Shown here: piece by piece, positions 34,101-42,114 of the stretch
How positions within the stretch are numbered: the first letter of the stretch is position 1
How the letters are laid out: every line of letters starts with the position of its first letter
Assembly: GCF_918797505.1 (NCBI RefSeq)
Contig: NC_092801.1
Location: 32,068,487 to 32,132,486 of the forward strand
Length of the DNA: 64,000 nucleotides
DNA from: Bemisia tabaci
Lineage: Eukaryota > Arthropoda > Insecta > Hemiptera > Aleyrodidae
Direction of reading: 5' to 3'
Notes under the pieces: generated by a model
Told to the model about the DNA's origin: nothing
Database searches by the model: none
The model's input: the letters and a program-made list of their open reading frames with translations, nothing else
Program-made: the position numbers and the translations under genes

Positions 34101-35867
34101 GCTAAGTTAAGAGAGTAAGGAGGCTTGGCGGGAAATTTTCTGACGCAAAGCAACTGTTTTGGAAGTGCAGATCGCTGTCAATGATATGGTTTCGGAGCCA
34201 AGGCGAGAGCCTCTACACGGAAGGCATCAAAACGTTGCTGTAATGATACCAGAAATGTCAAAAAAGATGTGGAGCCTACGTCAAAAAGAAAGGTAAGACC
34301 TACTCAACGAAAACTTTTAAAATCCTCTTTGATGTGATGTTTAGAGGCAAATACCGGAGTCTGAAATAATCGACTCTCCGGGCATCCTGACCCGGGAGGT
34401 GGGCACGCGGCGACAGGAGGTTGTCTCAGTAAAATCAACTTTTCTTGCGAATCCCTTTATCGATTTTCAAGAACTTGGACTTGTTTTAAAGCTTAGAGTA
34501 TGCCTAATATGTGCCTTTTTACCGATTTAATTTAGCTTATTTCGTTCGGAAGATACAAGGTAGGGAAACTTACTTTTTGGATGACCCTCATATTCAAGAT
34601 TTAAAAAGCTGAAAAGTTGCCAGCAGGCTCCAATGAGTAAATTAAGGAAGTCAGAATTAAATTGTTTTTTCCTGCAGCAATTGATTGCTCAAATACTTAA
34701 GTGAATTTTATAAAATCAGAACACCCTGTTGAGAAAAGTTTTAGAGAAATTCAATTTTGAAAAATCGCTAAATTCTCTTAACAAAACCGCACAAAGCGCA
34801 ACAGTACGGAAAATTATGGTAGAAAACAGCAATGCCATTGAATAATTATGACGCTGAAGGACTAACATTTTTTAAAAAATACGATTCGTATGGCATCTAC
34901 TGACTTTAATTTTTGGGAAAATTCGAATTTTGAGAATGAAATCTTATTTGGACTGACTTTAGATTTGGGTATCAAAATTCTTAAATAAATCTACAATTTT
35001 AATCTTTAGAATACGATTTTTTCAGACAAACCTACCTAATTTGAATGCCTCTTTCCATAAAAAACCCCACTGAATTGAAACTCTCCTTAGTACAAATATT
35101 TCCACTTCCCGTGAATTTGTATTTTTATGAGTTGACTGCAATGCCTTGAAACTGTCCATTAACATTCTCTAGCTTTTCATGATTGAAATTTAATGAAGGA
35201 TGTTCTTTAGTTTTCTCTTTCTTTTTTTTCGAAAAAATGAAACATAAAAGGAAACTAAGCAGTGTGAAATACGGTAGTTATTCAGATTAATGTTATTCAA
35301 GTTTCCTCTTGGTTCCAAAAGATAAAGTTTCTCGTATCTACGATCTTATCAATTTTAGTAAGATAATATTTGTTTTTTCAATCTTATCAATTTTTCCTAT
35401 TCTACATCTGATCTCACCTTTAACATGTCAATTGGATTTCATTTTGCACTCAGGAACCACAATTTCTGGCCCATCCGTAAAAACTCTCATGTGCGTAGGG
35501 AAACTAATGGTACATACGTTGTTTCTATACTGAGCCAGAAATGTTCGTTCCTAATTGCAAAATGTAGTCCAATCATTTCCACAAATTATATTCCACAAAA
35601 CTCAACCTAACCAACTAAATCATTACATTTTTACTCGTATTTCCAGGTGAGCTTACAGCCGTGTTCACTCCATCGAACAGAATTACGGCCTCTGAAGTGC
35701 TGCCAGGTGGGTCGTGCATAGTTTTGGGAACGGAAGGCTCATCGAACTTGACAGTGCTCCGACTCGTGGGTCCAAACGCCCCTTCGCAGACGAAACCAGA
35801 CCAGCCAGAAGAGTACGGGCTGCCCGAGAACGCAAACAAAGTGTTCGACTTGACTGAAGAACGGTGA
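11878..35867 (+). CDS. NACHT and WD40 repeat protein (NWD1/NWD2-like), 16 coding exons
   Basis: This is a gene-level entry; the exons are listed separately. Sixteen exons with GT-AG borders join in one frame to 3,786 nt, or 1,261 residues plus stop. Order: an N-terminal region (about 40-200) resembling the DUF4062-type start of NWD proteins, a helical linker (200-395), a NACHT NTPase domain (396 to about 640) with Walker A around G411-T418 and Walker B ending in D502-G-L-D505, a winged-helix/helical region to about 880, then WD40 blades (885-1240). Family members are STAND-type ATPases in the cytoplasm that use WD repeats to assemble partners. The substrate of this one cannot be told from sequence. 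Vertebrate NWD proteins are longer (over 1,500 residues), so an upstream exon or some WD exons (for example between 25.7 and 27.2 kb) may be missed. The start is uncertain (see exon 1). Family assignment is firm; orthology to NWD1 versus NWD2 is not resolved. Confidence 0.88.
12290..12451 (-). repeat. Inverted counterpart of 13279-13450
   Basis: GACACCCTGATATGGCGTTC and CAGAGTATTC here match the complement of 13279-13400 (GAATACTCTGCCGTCCTGAG). It starts about 40 bp after the donor of the first recognised NWD exon. Confidence 0.8.
12452..12900 (+). repeat. Dispersed ~440-bp element, copy in NWD intron 1
   Basis: Begins CGCTGTAGCACAGTAAAAGC and includes AATTTAAATGAGAATAATCC and AACGCTGACTCCGCGAGTTT, ending after GCCTCAAGCAACTATTTCAC. 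A direct copy lies at 14988-15450. Confidence 0.85.
13057..13281. mobile_element. MITE, CACTGGAAAA family, in NWD intron 1
   Basis: A nearly full-length palindrome of 225 bp: CACTGGAAAAAAACACATTA at the left, its complement at the right, and TACTCTTGATTCAATC / GATTGAATCAAGAGTA towards the centre. Related copies lie at 47072, 48611 and 56322. Confidence 0.9.
13316..13586. mobile_element. MITE, GTGTCTACAAGTCCGG family, in NWD intron 1
   Basis: Starts AGGGTGTCTACAAGTCCGGA and ends TTTCAGTAGACATCCTG; aligned with 804-1082 along its length. Confidence 0.82.
13587..13960. repeat. Two half-MITEs joined, in NWD intron 1
   Basis: 13590-13805 resembles the GTGCTAAGG family (ends ACGACGTTTTTCTTTTGC). 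13815-13950 resembles the right half of the AACCAAGCCACATCAGC family (ends GCTGATGTAGCTTGGTTCAT). Confidence 0.65.
13961..14354 (+). other. 3' part of NWD intron 1
   Basis: AT-rich, no recognised repeat; ends in the polypyrimidine tract and acceptor of exon 2. Confidence 0.5.
14355..14572 (+). CDS. NWD-like gene exon 2
   Basis: Acceptor TTTTCAG ends at 14354 and the donor is GTACAC at 14573; it joins exon 1 in phase 1 and leaves in phase 0. It encodes residues 125-197: a hydrophobic strand (AYIIPVLFLSN), G-T-P-L-L-P-K-T-I, then LLKKWYVKDE and PPCYRLQPVSSHIPGFQ. The latter matches the family motif with W-Y-x-x-D-x-x-x-P-P ahead of L-Q-P-I/V-S. Confidence 0.88.
14988..15450 (+). repeat. Dispersed ~460-bp element, copy in NWD intron 2
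   Basis: Direct copy of 12452-12900. The inner part has CCTACAAACCTAACAGGGAT followed by an inverted version ending GTTTGTAGGCGCC, the same module repeated in tandem at 46380-46590 and 55890-56095. Confidence 0.85.
15451..16976 (+). other. 3' part of NWD intron 2
   Basis: No coding sequence. 16000-16090 carries an inverted fragment of the 14988 element (GTGCAACACCTACGCGAC, CACGCCGGCGCC). 16430-16560 resembles 12890-13020 (CTACTAGAAAAAACAGATGC against TTACTAGAAAAAACAGGTGC). Confidence 0.5.
16977..17108 (+). CDS. NWD-like gene exon 3
   Basis: 44 codons (residues 198-241), phase 0 at both ends, between GTGTAG (16971-16976) and a GTTGGT donor. The peptide is acidic and helical (TEKEEALSAW-type start, then SEIERILSVMIAAFSQEQ). 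This fits the linker of NWD proteins between the N-terminal domain and NACHT. Confidence 0.8.
17109..18149 (+). other. NWD intron 3
   Basis: AT-rich. A fragment near 18005-18055 (GTCTGCAATGTCGCAAACAG) resembles the arm of the CGACGGTGAAAC MITE family. Otherwise nothing seen. Confidence 0.5.
18150..18317 (+). CDS. NWD-like gene exon 4
   Basis: 56 codons (residues 242-297), phase 0 to phase 0, acceptor TTTAAG ending 18149 and donor GTAAGC at 18318. It contains VVMSRELAKRCIWINRI and a charged helical stretch ending LKRRLDNLQRDLK, typical of the NWD linker. Confidence 0.85.
18318..19621 (+). other. NWD intron 4
   Basis: Contains a diverged single copy of module A of the 59-62 kb array at about 19024-19175 (CTCATCAGTAAAAGCACCCA). 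No gene. Confidence 0.5.
19622..19789 (+). CDS. NWD-like gene exon 5
   Basis: 56 codons (residues 298-353), phase 0 to phase 0, acceptor CTTTTTTTAG ending 19621, donor GTAATG at 19790. It encodes KHIIKLTVKWLSGGLN and then a long amphipathic stretch (SSVKEKLDKYLNSIVESII) leading towards the NACHT domain. Confidence 0.85.
20543..20670 (+). CDS. NWD-like gene exon 6
   Basis: Residues 354-395 plus two bases of the next codon; acceptor CCTCCAG ends at 20542, donor GTATGA at 20671. It encodes LFNELMIQTYYSQQMAK and then DREDILSKIQ, the segment that sits directly before the P-loop in this family. Confidence 0.85.
20780..21260. mobile_element. Long inverted-repeat element in NWD intron 6
   Basis: Arms of about 170-180 bp: the left has CAAGGTGTTGTATTGAATAT, GGTACCTTTCGGCTTACGCC and ACTAGTTGTCACAAGCTTAA, and the right has their complements in reverse order (ending GATATTCAATAC-type sequence and CACCTTGGTTTTC). 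A unique loop of about 80 bp lies near 20985-21065. Confidence 0.9.
22146..22185. repeat. Homopolymer of 40 T
   Basis: An unbroken T tract in intron 6, about 35 bp outside the LINE target-site duplication. It is therefore probably not the tail of that insertion. Confidence 0.9.
22232..22979 (-). mobile_element. 5'-truncated LINE remnant, reverse transcriptase C-terminus, in NWD intron 6
   Basis: On the minus strand, an open frame (22979 down to 22255) encodes the end of a non-LTR retrotransposon polymerase: DAEYMTRKLVEEYRKWGLEV, CEQYKYLGVNLTSDGKLD, KPIITYGSEVWQLKK, LVWYGHVQRMADTRLPKKVL, then a basic GRRRRGRPAKRW. The family is RTE/CR1-like rather than certain. The copy starts just past where the catalytic Y/FADD motif would be, so it cannot be active. 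It is flanked by a 12-bp direct repeat, ATTAAGATATAT (22220-22231 and 22980-22991), a good target-site duplication. Its 3' end carries a short CA-rich tail rather than poly(A). It lies antisense within an intron. Confidence 0.85.
23135..24220 (+). CDS. NWD-like gene exon 7, NACHT ATPase domain
   Basis: The largest exon, 1,086 nt (residues 396-757 plus two bases), acceptor TTTTTCAG ending 23134, donor GTAAGT at 24221. It holds the nucleotide-binding core: Walker A HGQRGCGKTT (K417), Walker B LVIIIDGLDQ (D502, D505), and a sensor-like strand LPSNVKLIFSVCD. After the core comes the helical/winged-helix region including EKIEITFALLSNSNFGLTDS and later WRYKYKK-like and LRKYFKEEFW segments. All residues usually needed for nucleotide binding are visible, so ATPase/GTPase switching is plausible. 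Confidence 0.93.
24221..24812 (+). other. NWD intron 7
   Basis: No gene or clear repeat seen; the open frame at 24526-24738 does not match the family. Confidence 0.5.
24813..24939 (+). CDS. NWD-like gene exon 8
   Basis: 127 nt (residues 758-800), entering in phase 2 (completing a cysteine codon) and leaving in phase 0; acceptor TTTTGTAG ends 24812, donor GTAAGT at 24940. It encodes YNQRKLDELP, the conserved Y-N-x-R-K-L-x-E-L-P segment of NWD proteins, then ENLSWVYSKICGSSVLN. Confidence 0.9.
25494..25743 (+). CDS. NWD-like gene exon 9
   Basis: 250 nt (residues 801-883 plus one base), acceptor TTCCCAG ending 25493, donor GTGAGT at 25744. It starts VLDDIYLEE and contains WLQNFLETCSTAL and FYAQANVYISQH, a helical region preceding the WD40 blades, and ends near LSLVPNALSEENI. 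WD blades expected straight after this point in longer relatives were not found in the next 1.4 kb. Confidence 0.87.
25744..27172 (+). other. NWD intron 9
   Basis: 1.4 kb without a convincing exon. An inverted pair (GATAGCATAGAGAAAA-type, near 26055-26090 and 26560-26600: GGAGAAAATACAGAAGGTGG against CCACTACCTTCTGTGTTTTC) suggests a decayed foldback. Longer relatives might have a WD blade here, but none was found. Confidence 0.45.
27173..27293 (+). CDS. NWD-like gene exon 10, WD40 blade
   Basis: 121 nt (residues 884-923), acceptor AATTTTCAG ending 27172, donor GTAAGT at 27294, phase 1 in and phase 2 out. It encodes a WD strand ending NEEIAVWNIKT, the first recognisable blade of this model. 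Confidence 0.83.
27670..27812 (+). CDS. NWD-like gene exon 11, WD40 blade
   Basis: 143 nt (residues 924-971), acceptor TTCTTGCAG ending 27669. The donor, GTTGTC at 27813, is weak but keeps the frame with exon 12. It encodes EKVRTLRGI, then RCVVLCKRELRTYDLNTGTL, a blade with the conserved Y-D-L-x-T-G turn. Confidence 0.83.
28112..28349. mobile_element. MITE related to the 46802 element, in NWD intron 11
   Basis: Terminal inverted repeats start CGGTGTAAGTTCGCAACCAC and end with the complement. The AACCACGTATCTCGTT block is shared with the 46802 element. Diverged fragments of the same type lie near 30950-31190 and 31980-32200. Confidence 0.82.
28515..28692 (+). CDS. NWD-like gene exon 12, WD40 blade
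   Basis: 178 nt (residues 972-1030), acceptor TTTGCAG ending 28514, donor GTGGGT at 28693. It encodes GVMNQKMPYYGLHDANH and NRMYVNLMNIDSGDLV, then the strongly conserved GEDRFLNSLLVCGDG segment of NWD proteins. Confidence 0.9.
29311..29473 (+). CDS. NWD-like gene exon 13, WD40 blade
   Basis: 163 nt (residues 1031-1085), acceptor ATTTACAG ending 29310, donor GTGAGT at 29474. It encodes CGDETQKPFPLLVWNL and LLYDLRIPHHDFITSL, then EGHYVCCVAK, among the most conserved parts of the family. Confidence 0.92.
29474..31442 (+). other. NWD intron 13
   Basis: Nearly 2 kb with no supported exon. A decayed MITE related to 28112 lies near 30950-31190 (AAAAAATAAAATAGGAGCAG). The rest is T-rich. Confidence 0.5.
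31443..31617 (+). CDS. NWD-like gene exon 14, WD40 blades
   Basis: 175 nt (residues 1086-1143), acceptor TTCTTGCAG ending 31442, donor GTAAGG at 31618. It encodes NFIVVYDLQSGTLFKKWKPG and GCVLSGHEDGRILVWDLITG, two clear WD units. Confidence 0.92.
31690..31975. repeat. Decayed GGTGTCTAG-family fragment in NWD intron 14
   Basis: AGTCAGGGAATTTTGCG and TTTAGGGAATAATG-type motifs resemble the interior of the 8029 element; the ends are worn. Confidence 0.55.
32403..32427. repeat. (CT)n microsatellite
   Basis: About twelve CT units in NWD intron 14. Confidence 0.9.
32728..33165. mobile_element. Inverted-repeat element in NWD intron 14
   Basis: Arms of roughly 200 bp: AATGGATCAGTTGCACTGGT at the left pairs with GACCAGCGCAACTGACTCAT at the right. 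Towards the centre GTGACACCCTTGGTTTCTTC pairs with GAAACCAAGGGTGTCATCAC. A short loop lies near 32930-32965. A fragment of the same end lies near 6510-6545. Confidence 0.88.
33330..33464 (+). CDS. NWD-like gene exon 15, WD40 blade
   Basis: 135 nt (residues 1144-1188), acceptor TTTTCTTAG ending 33329, donor GTACGG at 33465, phase 1 at both ends. It encodes RWTLKGHSAPVTLLRLDSRG and then DMSIRLWNLNNG. This is a canonical blade with GH near the start and LW at the end. Confidence 0.93.
33611..34590. mobile_element. Foldback element made of two inverted copies of a mariner 3' end
   Basis: The two halves are inverted copies over several hundred bases. The ends read CGAGGGTCATCCAAAAAGTA and its complement, and the element is flanked by TA on both sides (33609-33610 and 34591-34592), as in Tc1/mariner insertions. 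Each arm contains a decayed end of a mariner transposase frame: SQGESFYTECIEKLL on the minus strand of the left arm and SQGESLYTEGIKTLL on the plus strand of the right arm, each followed by two stops. A unique spacer lies near 34020-34190. It sits in the last intron of the NWD-like gene. Confidence 0.82.
34593..35646 (+). other. 3' part of NWD intron 15
   Basis: AT-rich; a single diverged copy of module A of the 59-62 kb array at about 35430-35580 (CTGGCCCATCCGTAAAAACT, then GAGCCAGAAATG). No gene. Confidence 0.5.
35647..35867 (+). CDS. NWD-like gene exon 16 (terminal)
   Basis: 221 nt (residues 1189-1261 plus TGA), acceptor TATTTCCAG ending 35646. It finishes the last blade (ELTAVFTP, SCIVLGTEG, LTVLRLVG) and adds a charged tail ending KVFDLTEER. 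The stop is TGA at 35865-35867. Confidence 0.9.
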
Positions 35868-38800
35868 CAGAAAGACTCTGTCTCGTCCGAATTTTAGATA
35901 AGTCCTAATCAAGCAGGTCTTGATTCCTTAGCTCTAGGTCTCATTGTTACCTTTTTCACTCTCTTGTCCTAATTCTCTTTCTATTTCTTCATCTATTCTA
36001 AGGTCCTTTGTTTGTTTTTTTTTTTTTGTTATGAATTTGAAAGTTTTATCGAGTATTACCAGTTTTCGGGTTCTTTTTCTTTAACCATTTGTTGGAAACA
36101 AAATGCTATATTAGAGTTTCATTCATACAAGCTAACCAGAAAGAGATTCCAAAAACACTTGAGGGGGAGGAAGCGCAACTAATATTTATAAGTGTCCGCT
36201 GGGAATGAGACTTTCACCAGTTTTTCCTCTAATTTTACATCGTATCAACGCATTTTTTTAATAGGTTTATCAGAAACTGACATGATAAGATATCTTTAGG
36301 GATATTTTGGGTTTTGTGTGGAATTGACAATAAAAGCGAGGTACCAGGCGTGCGTTTGCAGAAATGATGCTTGTTTGAAATTTTGAGCGGAAATTGCAAA
36401 TTTTATTGCACATCCTTGAATTTATAAATTGAAAAAAATGAAGTTGGACTCTCGTTCTTTTCCACAATGCTCTTCATTTTTTTCTTCTTACTTTTTTTAA
36501 AGTTAAATTTTAAATGGAGATCACTCTTAACATGATCAGGTATCAATCGTCTGCAACAACTCGAGAATTTAGTTTTTTTTTTTTATTTAGCGTTTGTGTA
36601 CAATCCGTTTCATCCTTATTGTTTTTTTCCTGTCTCTCTATTTTCTATCATCCCATCCAATTTTATTACTCTTGCCAACTATTAACTAACCATTTTTTTT
36701 AAATCCAAAACTGAACTGATCTGCTATTTATTTGTTCACCGAACTCCGATATTCATCCACAAAATTAATCCAACCAAGCCTAATATTTTGTCGCTATTCA
36801 ATTTTCTGTTCCGAGTATACTTACATGACTCAGAACAGAACCTTGAGTCTATGACCAAACTTTTTCTATCTCTCTTGTTAATTTCTCAATTTTTTCTTGC
36901 GTAGATCGAAGAGAAAATATTCAGATTGTAGGATAAATTTTCTGGTTCAGTTAGATTGCAGTTCATGTCTTTTTAATGTGTACGTTATCCATGCTAGAGA
37001 ATTTTTTTTCTTTGTATCGATATATTTTTCGATTGTTTCCTCTTTGTAACTCAGCGCACAGATATTTTTCAATAATTTTAAAGAATAATTATTCGCCAAT
37101 AGAGAAGAACTTAGATCGTAGATTTCAATTGGAGGTACATTATAACATTTTTTTTTTTAACTTGGTGGTGTTTTTTTTTCTGTATCTTCACAATTTGACA
37201 TAGGTAGCTGTAAGCTCAGTCAAATGCGTGTGATTTAATGGAATTTTTATCATTTTAACTGCCATTATCTCAAGCATTACAAACTACTTAAACCTTTTTT
37301 GCTGCAAACCTTGCTTCTCGGAGAACAGCTGTGGCCAAAAATTAAGTGATCTATTCAACTCCTATCTGCCCGCCTTAGCTCACGAATAATATCCAGTTAA
37401 TTCACAAGTGAAAACATGGTCTAGATTGAGTCAATTTCAATTTTGATAGAAGTTTTGCTCTGAACGAAATCACTATTTTTTACTTCCCAGTCCTACAATG
37501 GAAAAATATAATTCTGTTTTCATCATAAAGAAATCATACAGCCAAAGTACCTGTGTTTTCGGCAGGTTAATTACAATGGAAACCATGCTGTATTATTTCT
37601 CACATGAATTTGTCCCTCTTTTTTAACGGTTGAAATCAAAAAGTCAATGCAAAATTATTCCTGTGATCGTTTTCAAAATGAATATGCACAAAGGTAAATA
37701 TATTTTTTCCCTGGTGATGGCTGGCCCATGTGAGGGAGTGCGCACAAAGAAAACTTTGCACAATTACAAACATCCGCTCATTCATGGTATTGATCTTACT
37801 TTTATGTACTGTTTTTTAACTTTCTCGATCGATCAGTGATTTCTTTTCAAGTCTTTCAATTTCATGTTGATCGTGATGAATCAGTGTTAAGTGTCTCTCA
37901 ATTGTGTCGAAAATATGTCGCAACTTTTGGTCTTTGTGCAGAATCTTCAATTGTTGTTCATCTTGGCTTCATTGTCCTCTGCTACATTACTTTTTAGTCT
38001 CAACGTTTTGATGTTATAATAATTTAAAATTGAATGAATTTTGATATATTTAGCGTAAAGGCAAGCGGTGAAATTGTTCTCCGTTTGATCAGTATGAAGA
38101 AATTACTGCGCACGTAATTCAGCGCGTGATTTTGATATTCTTTGATATGATGTTCCTTACAGCCTCTAGAGTACAACGAGTTTTTGAAATCTAATTTTTT
38201 ATGTGTAAACCTCTAGGAAAACAGGGCTGAACAGTAAATATTTTTCAATTTTTATGCCTGGAATATCTAGTATGAACATCTGATTGGTGATCAAGGAGAT
38301 TTTTTGTTTCCTTGCATGCCAGGAAGATAAGACAGACGAAAAGAATCAAATTATTTTGAATGATTAGCAGCAAGTAGCGCAGTGTCCCCATGCATAAAGC
38401 ATCAGTTCCATCTCTCCTTTAGAAAACGCGTCTAAGAAAGAAGAAAAATTCACTTTTCAGCCCTGCTTTTTTTTAGATTGGCACGTATAAAAGATCGACT
38501 TTAAAAAGTCATTTTCGTCACCCTTAGGAACAACATATCAAAGAAAATCAAAATTTAGCCAACTTCAAAAATCTTGGTATTTTGTGGGTAGTCCTTTCAA
38601 CAGAAGCGATAATAATTCATATCTTGATTCATTGCTGTAGAAATGAAATCTCATAGATTGTGCCATAACTTTATTTTCGTACACAATTTGTTTAAGAAAA
38701 ACAGCCTTTAACTTCTGAAACAAGCGCGTATTAATATTTCTTTCTTTCTGATCAGGAATTTCTCTTTATCAGATTTTACGCTCACATAATGTTGCTACAA

Positions 38801-40540
38801 ATATCGCCAGTAAAAACAAAAAAAAAAAAACGGGAAGGTCTTATTTTCTACTCATAAAGTTGTCAGGGCTCTTTTGAAACTTCTTCGGCCTTTTTGAGCC
38901 AAATTCTCTCTGAGCTTCAAATTCTGTTTTGCCTTTGATCATTTTCAAGGCTGGTTCCTTAAAATGTGTTTTTATTGGAAACTGCTGTATTTTTGTACTT
39001 GCCCTCTTGTAATGTTCAGTCACATATATTCAATTATGAGTACAGTCTTTGATCCAATGATGTTGGAAGTCCAAATTGAACTTTAAAGAATGCGAGAAAT
39101 GATGAAAAGGTCTCCGGCAATTTTTATTCCGAGGAGAAAAGTGTTGAATTTTAAGGAGAATGACTCTCGTTCTCACTCCAGCTTAAATTTGCAGTGGAGA
39201 GATCGTCAGATTTTCCTGTGAACCATTTTTTCAATTATTTCATGAGGATTTTTATTTCTTCTTGAATAACGTCAAAGACATGATAATTCCAAGTGTTTTG
39301 GAAGGTAAAAAAATCATCGATCGTACCATTTTAGTGCGAATCATAACATCCTACTGGAACGAGATCCGCAATGAAGCTTGAGCTTCTTTTTTTAAATTTC
39401 ACTTGACTCATTTCATTACTCAAGATTCACCACTCCATTTAATTCTGTCAAATGAATGTATGAGCCTCAGCTGCTGAAAGTTTAAGTAAGATATCTGTTA
39501 TATTTTTCCAACCTAAAAATGAATAGGTATTTTGTACGATTAGAATCAACACAGCTTTGTGCCAAGGCGCATCAAACCAATGGTTTTTTAATTTTTATTT
39601 ATTTCAATCTCTTTTTTCTTCTCTCTCACTCTTAGAATACCATAATATTGGTCCGGTTTTCCTAAGCCATCAGATTTTTTCCTCATCCATTCATTATATC
39701 TCCACTGATTCTGGAAAATGTTTTCATCGGAAATTTATTTCAATATCGAAATAAATGAGGGCTTTCCATTGAATAAATCTGTACCTATCAAGCATTTTTT
39801 ACTTTAGAAGGTATTTTCGTACCTACATAGTGTATTTTTCTGCAATGTTACCATAGATATTTTGAGATTTTTTTTTCCACTTTAACTCACAAATCCATTC
39901 AATTCTCATCAAAATTTGTGAAGAGTCAATGTCCTATACGGTATACCTTGGTGCTGTCTCTTTTCTAGAGGCATCCATCTCGAGACCTCAAAATCAGCAG
40001 AGGAAATTTTACTAATCATAAAATTCAGAATAATCAAACGTGAATGGCTCTAGATTGTCATGAGGTCCTCCTCACAAATTAATCTTTCTCTTCTATCATC
40101 TAATGTTCATGTTCTCTGTTATCACGTTGTATTATTTCCGTAGTTTTAGTGAGCCCAACCCATCTGGTATGAGGTTGGGGTTTCAGCTTTTGTTAATTGA
40201 AATATCAATAAAAGTATGTTTAATGGATATTATTAAAAATATGCATATGTTACTGTTACTCCTCGTTTTCATTATTATGTTTTGTCCTCCCCCCATCTTA
40301 ACTCGGTAGGTGATTAAGTCTGAAACATAAGAGTTAATGTAAGAGTAGACATCATTGAATCTGTTTGAATCTTATTTGTTTAATATCACTTTGTCTTCAG
40401 AATTTTTTGCTAAGATAGACCCTCAGAGAATAAATTTGGGGGCTCTACTTCCCTCTAAAGTCCTATTCCATAGGTGTCTCCTGTGCAACATTGCAATACT
40501 AATTGTTTGTTTTGAAATAAAAGTGTAACAACCTATTGGT
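35868..40540 (+). other. Probable long 3' UTR / downstream region of the NWD-like gene
   Basis: No supported coding exon and almost none of the inverted-repeat elements that crowd both sides. AATAAA signals occur at 36329-36334, near 39771, near 40207 and at 40516-40521; the last is followed by a G/T-containing stretch. The sequence is T-rich throughout. A 3' UTR ending at any of these sites is possible; the absence of insertions over about 4.7 kb favours a long transcribed region but does not prove it. Confidence 0.4.
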
Positions 40541-40986
40541 AGCCGGTCTGACGGCTGGTCTCTCTATTTCTAATTCCAGGATTAATTCACAGAATAACTG
40601 AATGATTTTGAGAGAGGGCGAGTTTTTCTGTCCTTAGGTGTCTAGCCTCCTGGCCCCATGGCTACGCAATTAGTGGTGTGTTTTACTTTTCGTCTGAGCA
40701 CGGTGTCAATCGTTGTTGCCACAATGTTTACGCTGATACCTTGTTGAAACCTTGACAGGAGTATAGAAAGTTCTTTGGCCTTTGTGGTTTCAAGCAACCT
40801 TGGATTCAGTCTACATACTATGACATTATGGATTCGCAGTAATTTTCTAAAAATTTGATGCTTTTGCGGTAAATTTCTCAAAAACTTGATGCTTTCGTAG
40901 TAATTTTTTCAAAAATGTAACACTTACGCAGTCATTTTCTCCAAAATTCAACACTTTCAATTGCACTAGATTTTTAAATGGACATA

Positions 40987-41094
40987 TTTCTATCAAACGG
41001 AACTATGTGCATTATGACGTGAGCCCTGTCATGCGTGTATTTTTATGGGTCTCAGGGCTCATGTCTTAATGCACATAGTTCCGTTTGATAGAAA
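40987..41094. repeat. Palindrome with 42-bp arms
   Basis: Left arm TTTCTATCAAACGGAACTAT... (40987-41028) and right arm its near-perfect complement (41053-41094), with a 24-bp loop. Confidence 0.93.
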
Positions 41095-41361
41095 TGCATC
41101 CAATTATCAGAGTGTTCCCACTAATTTTTACAAAATATCAACATTCTTGTCATGAGTTTTCGTAAAAATCAGTGCTTTGAGCGTTCATTCTTTAGAGGGA
41201 AACCAATTTTTTTATTTGTGTAACTGAAAGTTCAGTTTGGTTCATGGAACCGAACTCCCCTCATATACCGTTTTCTCAACCTCATTACTTAGTTCAATGT
41301 ACATCGTACATGAACTAAAAGTTCTAAGAGAACTAAAACGAAAGGATATAGAACACCATGT

Positions 41362-41745
41362 TCTCCTTCATTTTGCAAGTATGCAATTGTACCTATTGAG
41401 AAGTCGAAATAGTTGTATCACGCTTTGTGCCCCCATCAAATTTTTTTACTCCTGCGTTAAATTCTCTGAGTCGGTGGAAAAGAATTTATATCTCCTTCAT
41501 TTCGAGGATACGCAATTTTACCTAATTGAAAGTCGAAATAGTTGTATCACGCGTTTTGCCCCCATCAAATTTTTTTACTCCTGCGTTAAAGCCTCCTAGT
41601 CAGTGGAAAAGAAATTATATCTCCTTCTTTTCGAGGATACGCAATTTTACCTACTTGAAAGTTGAAATAGTCATATCACGCGTTTTGCCCCATCCGCTTT
41701 TCTACTTTGCGTCAACATCTCTTAGTCAGCGGAAAATTTACCAAG
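41362..41745. repeat. 128-bp tandem repeat, three copies
   Basis: TATATCTCCTTC / GTCGAAATAGTTGTATCACG / TTTTTTTACTCCTGCGTTAAA-type order repeats at about 41362, 41490 and 41618; the third copy is more diverged. The open frames across it are repeat artefacts. Confidence 0.88.
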
Positions 41746-42114
41746 CTCTTTTCCATTGTCGTGAATATGCGAGAAAGTTTTGTTGTTTCACTATCGTGAA
41801 CGGATCGGTGAAAAGGGACCTTTGCTCCGGAAGAAAATGTCCGAAACTTCGAACTTGGCGCGAAAAACAATCGCGGGAAGCGCCTGCTAAACTGTAGGGA
41901 TACTTCAAGCATTGCACAATCTCTACCCGGCTCTTGACTCGCGAATCGCGCTAAGTTAATGTAAAGTTAATGAAGTTACGCTCTTTCGTGAGGGAAATGA
42001 TGAACTGAGAGTACTGTCCTCTGAACCGAGAAGCATGCTTTAATTTTACCAGTCCGAATAGGCAATACTTCAATACTTTGTAAACGGTAGTTGAGGTCAA
42101 GAAAATCCGAGTTA

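Noticed and set aside
33920..34153. Minus-strand frame inside the mariner foldback as a gene
   Set aside because: Read in another frame the same bases give the decayed transposase end; both arms contain stops.
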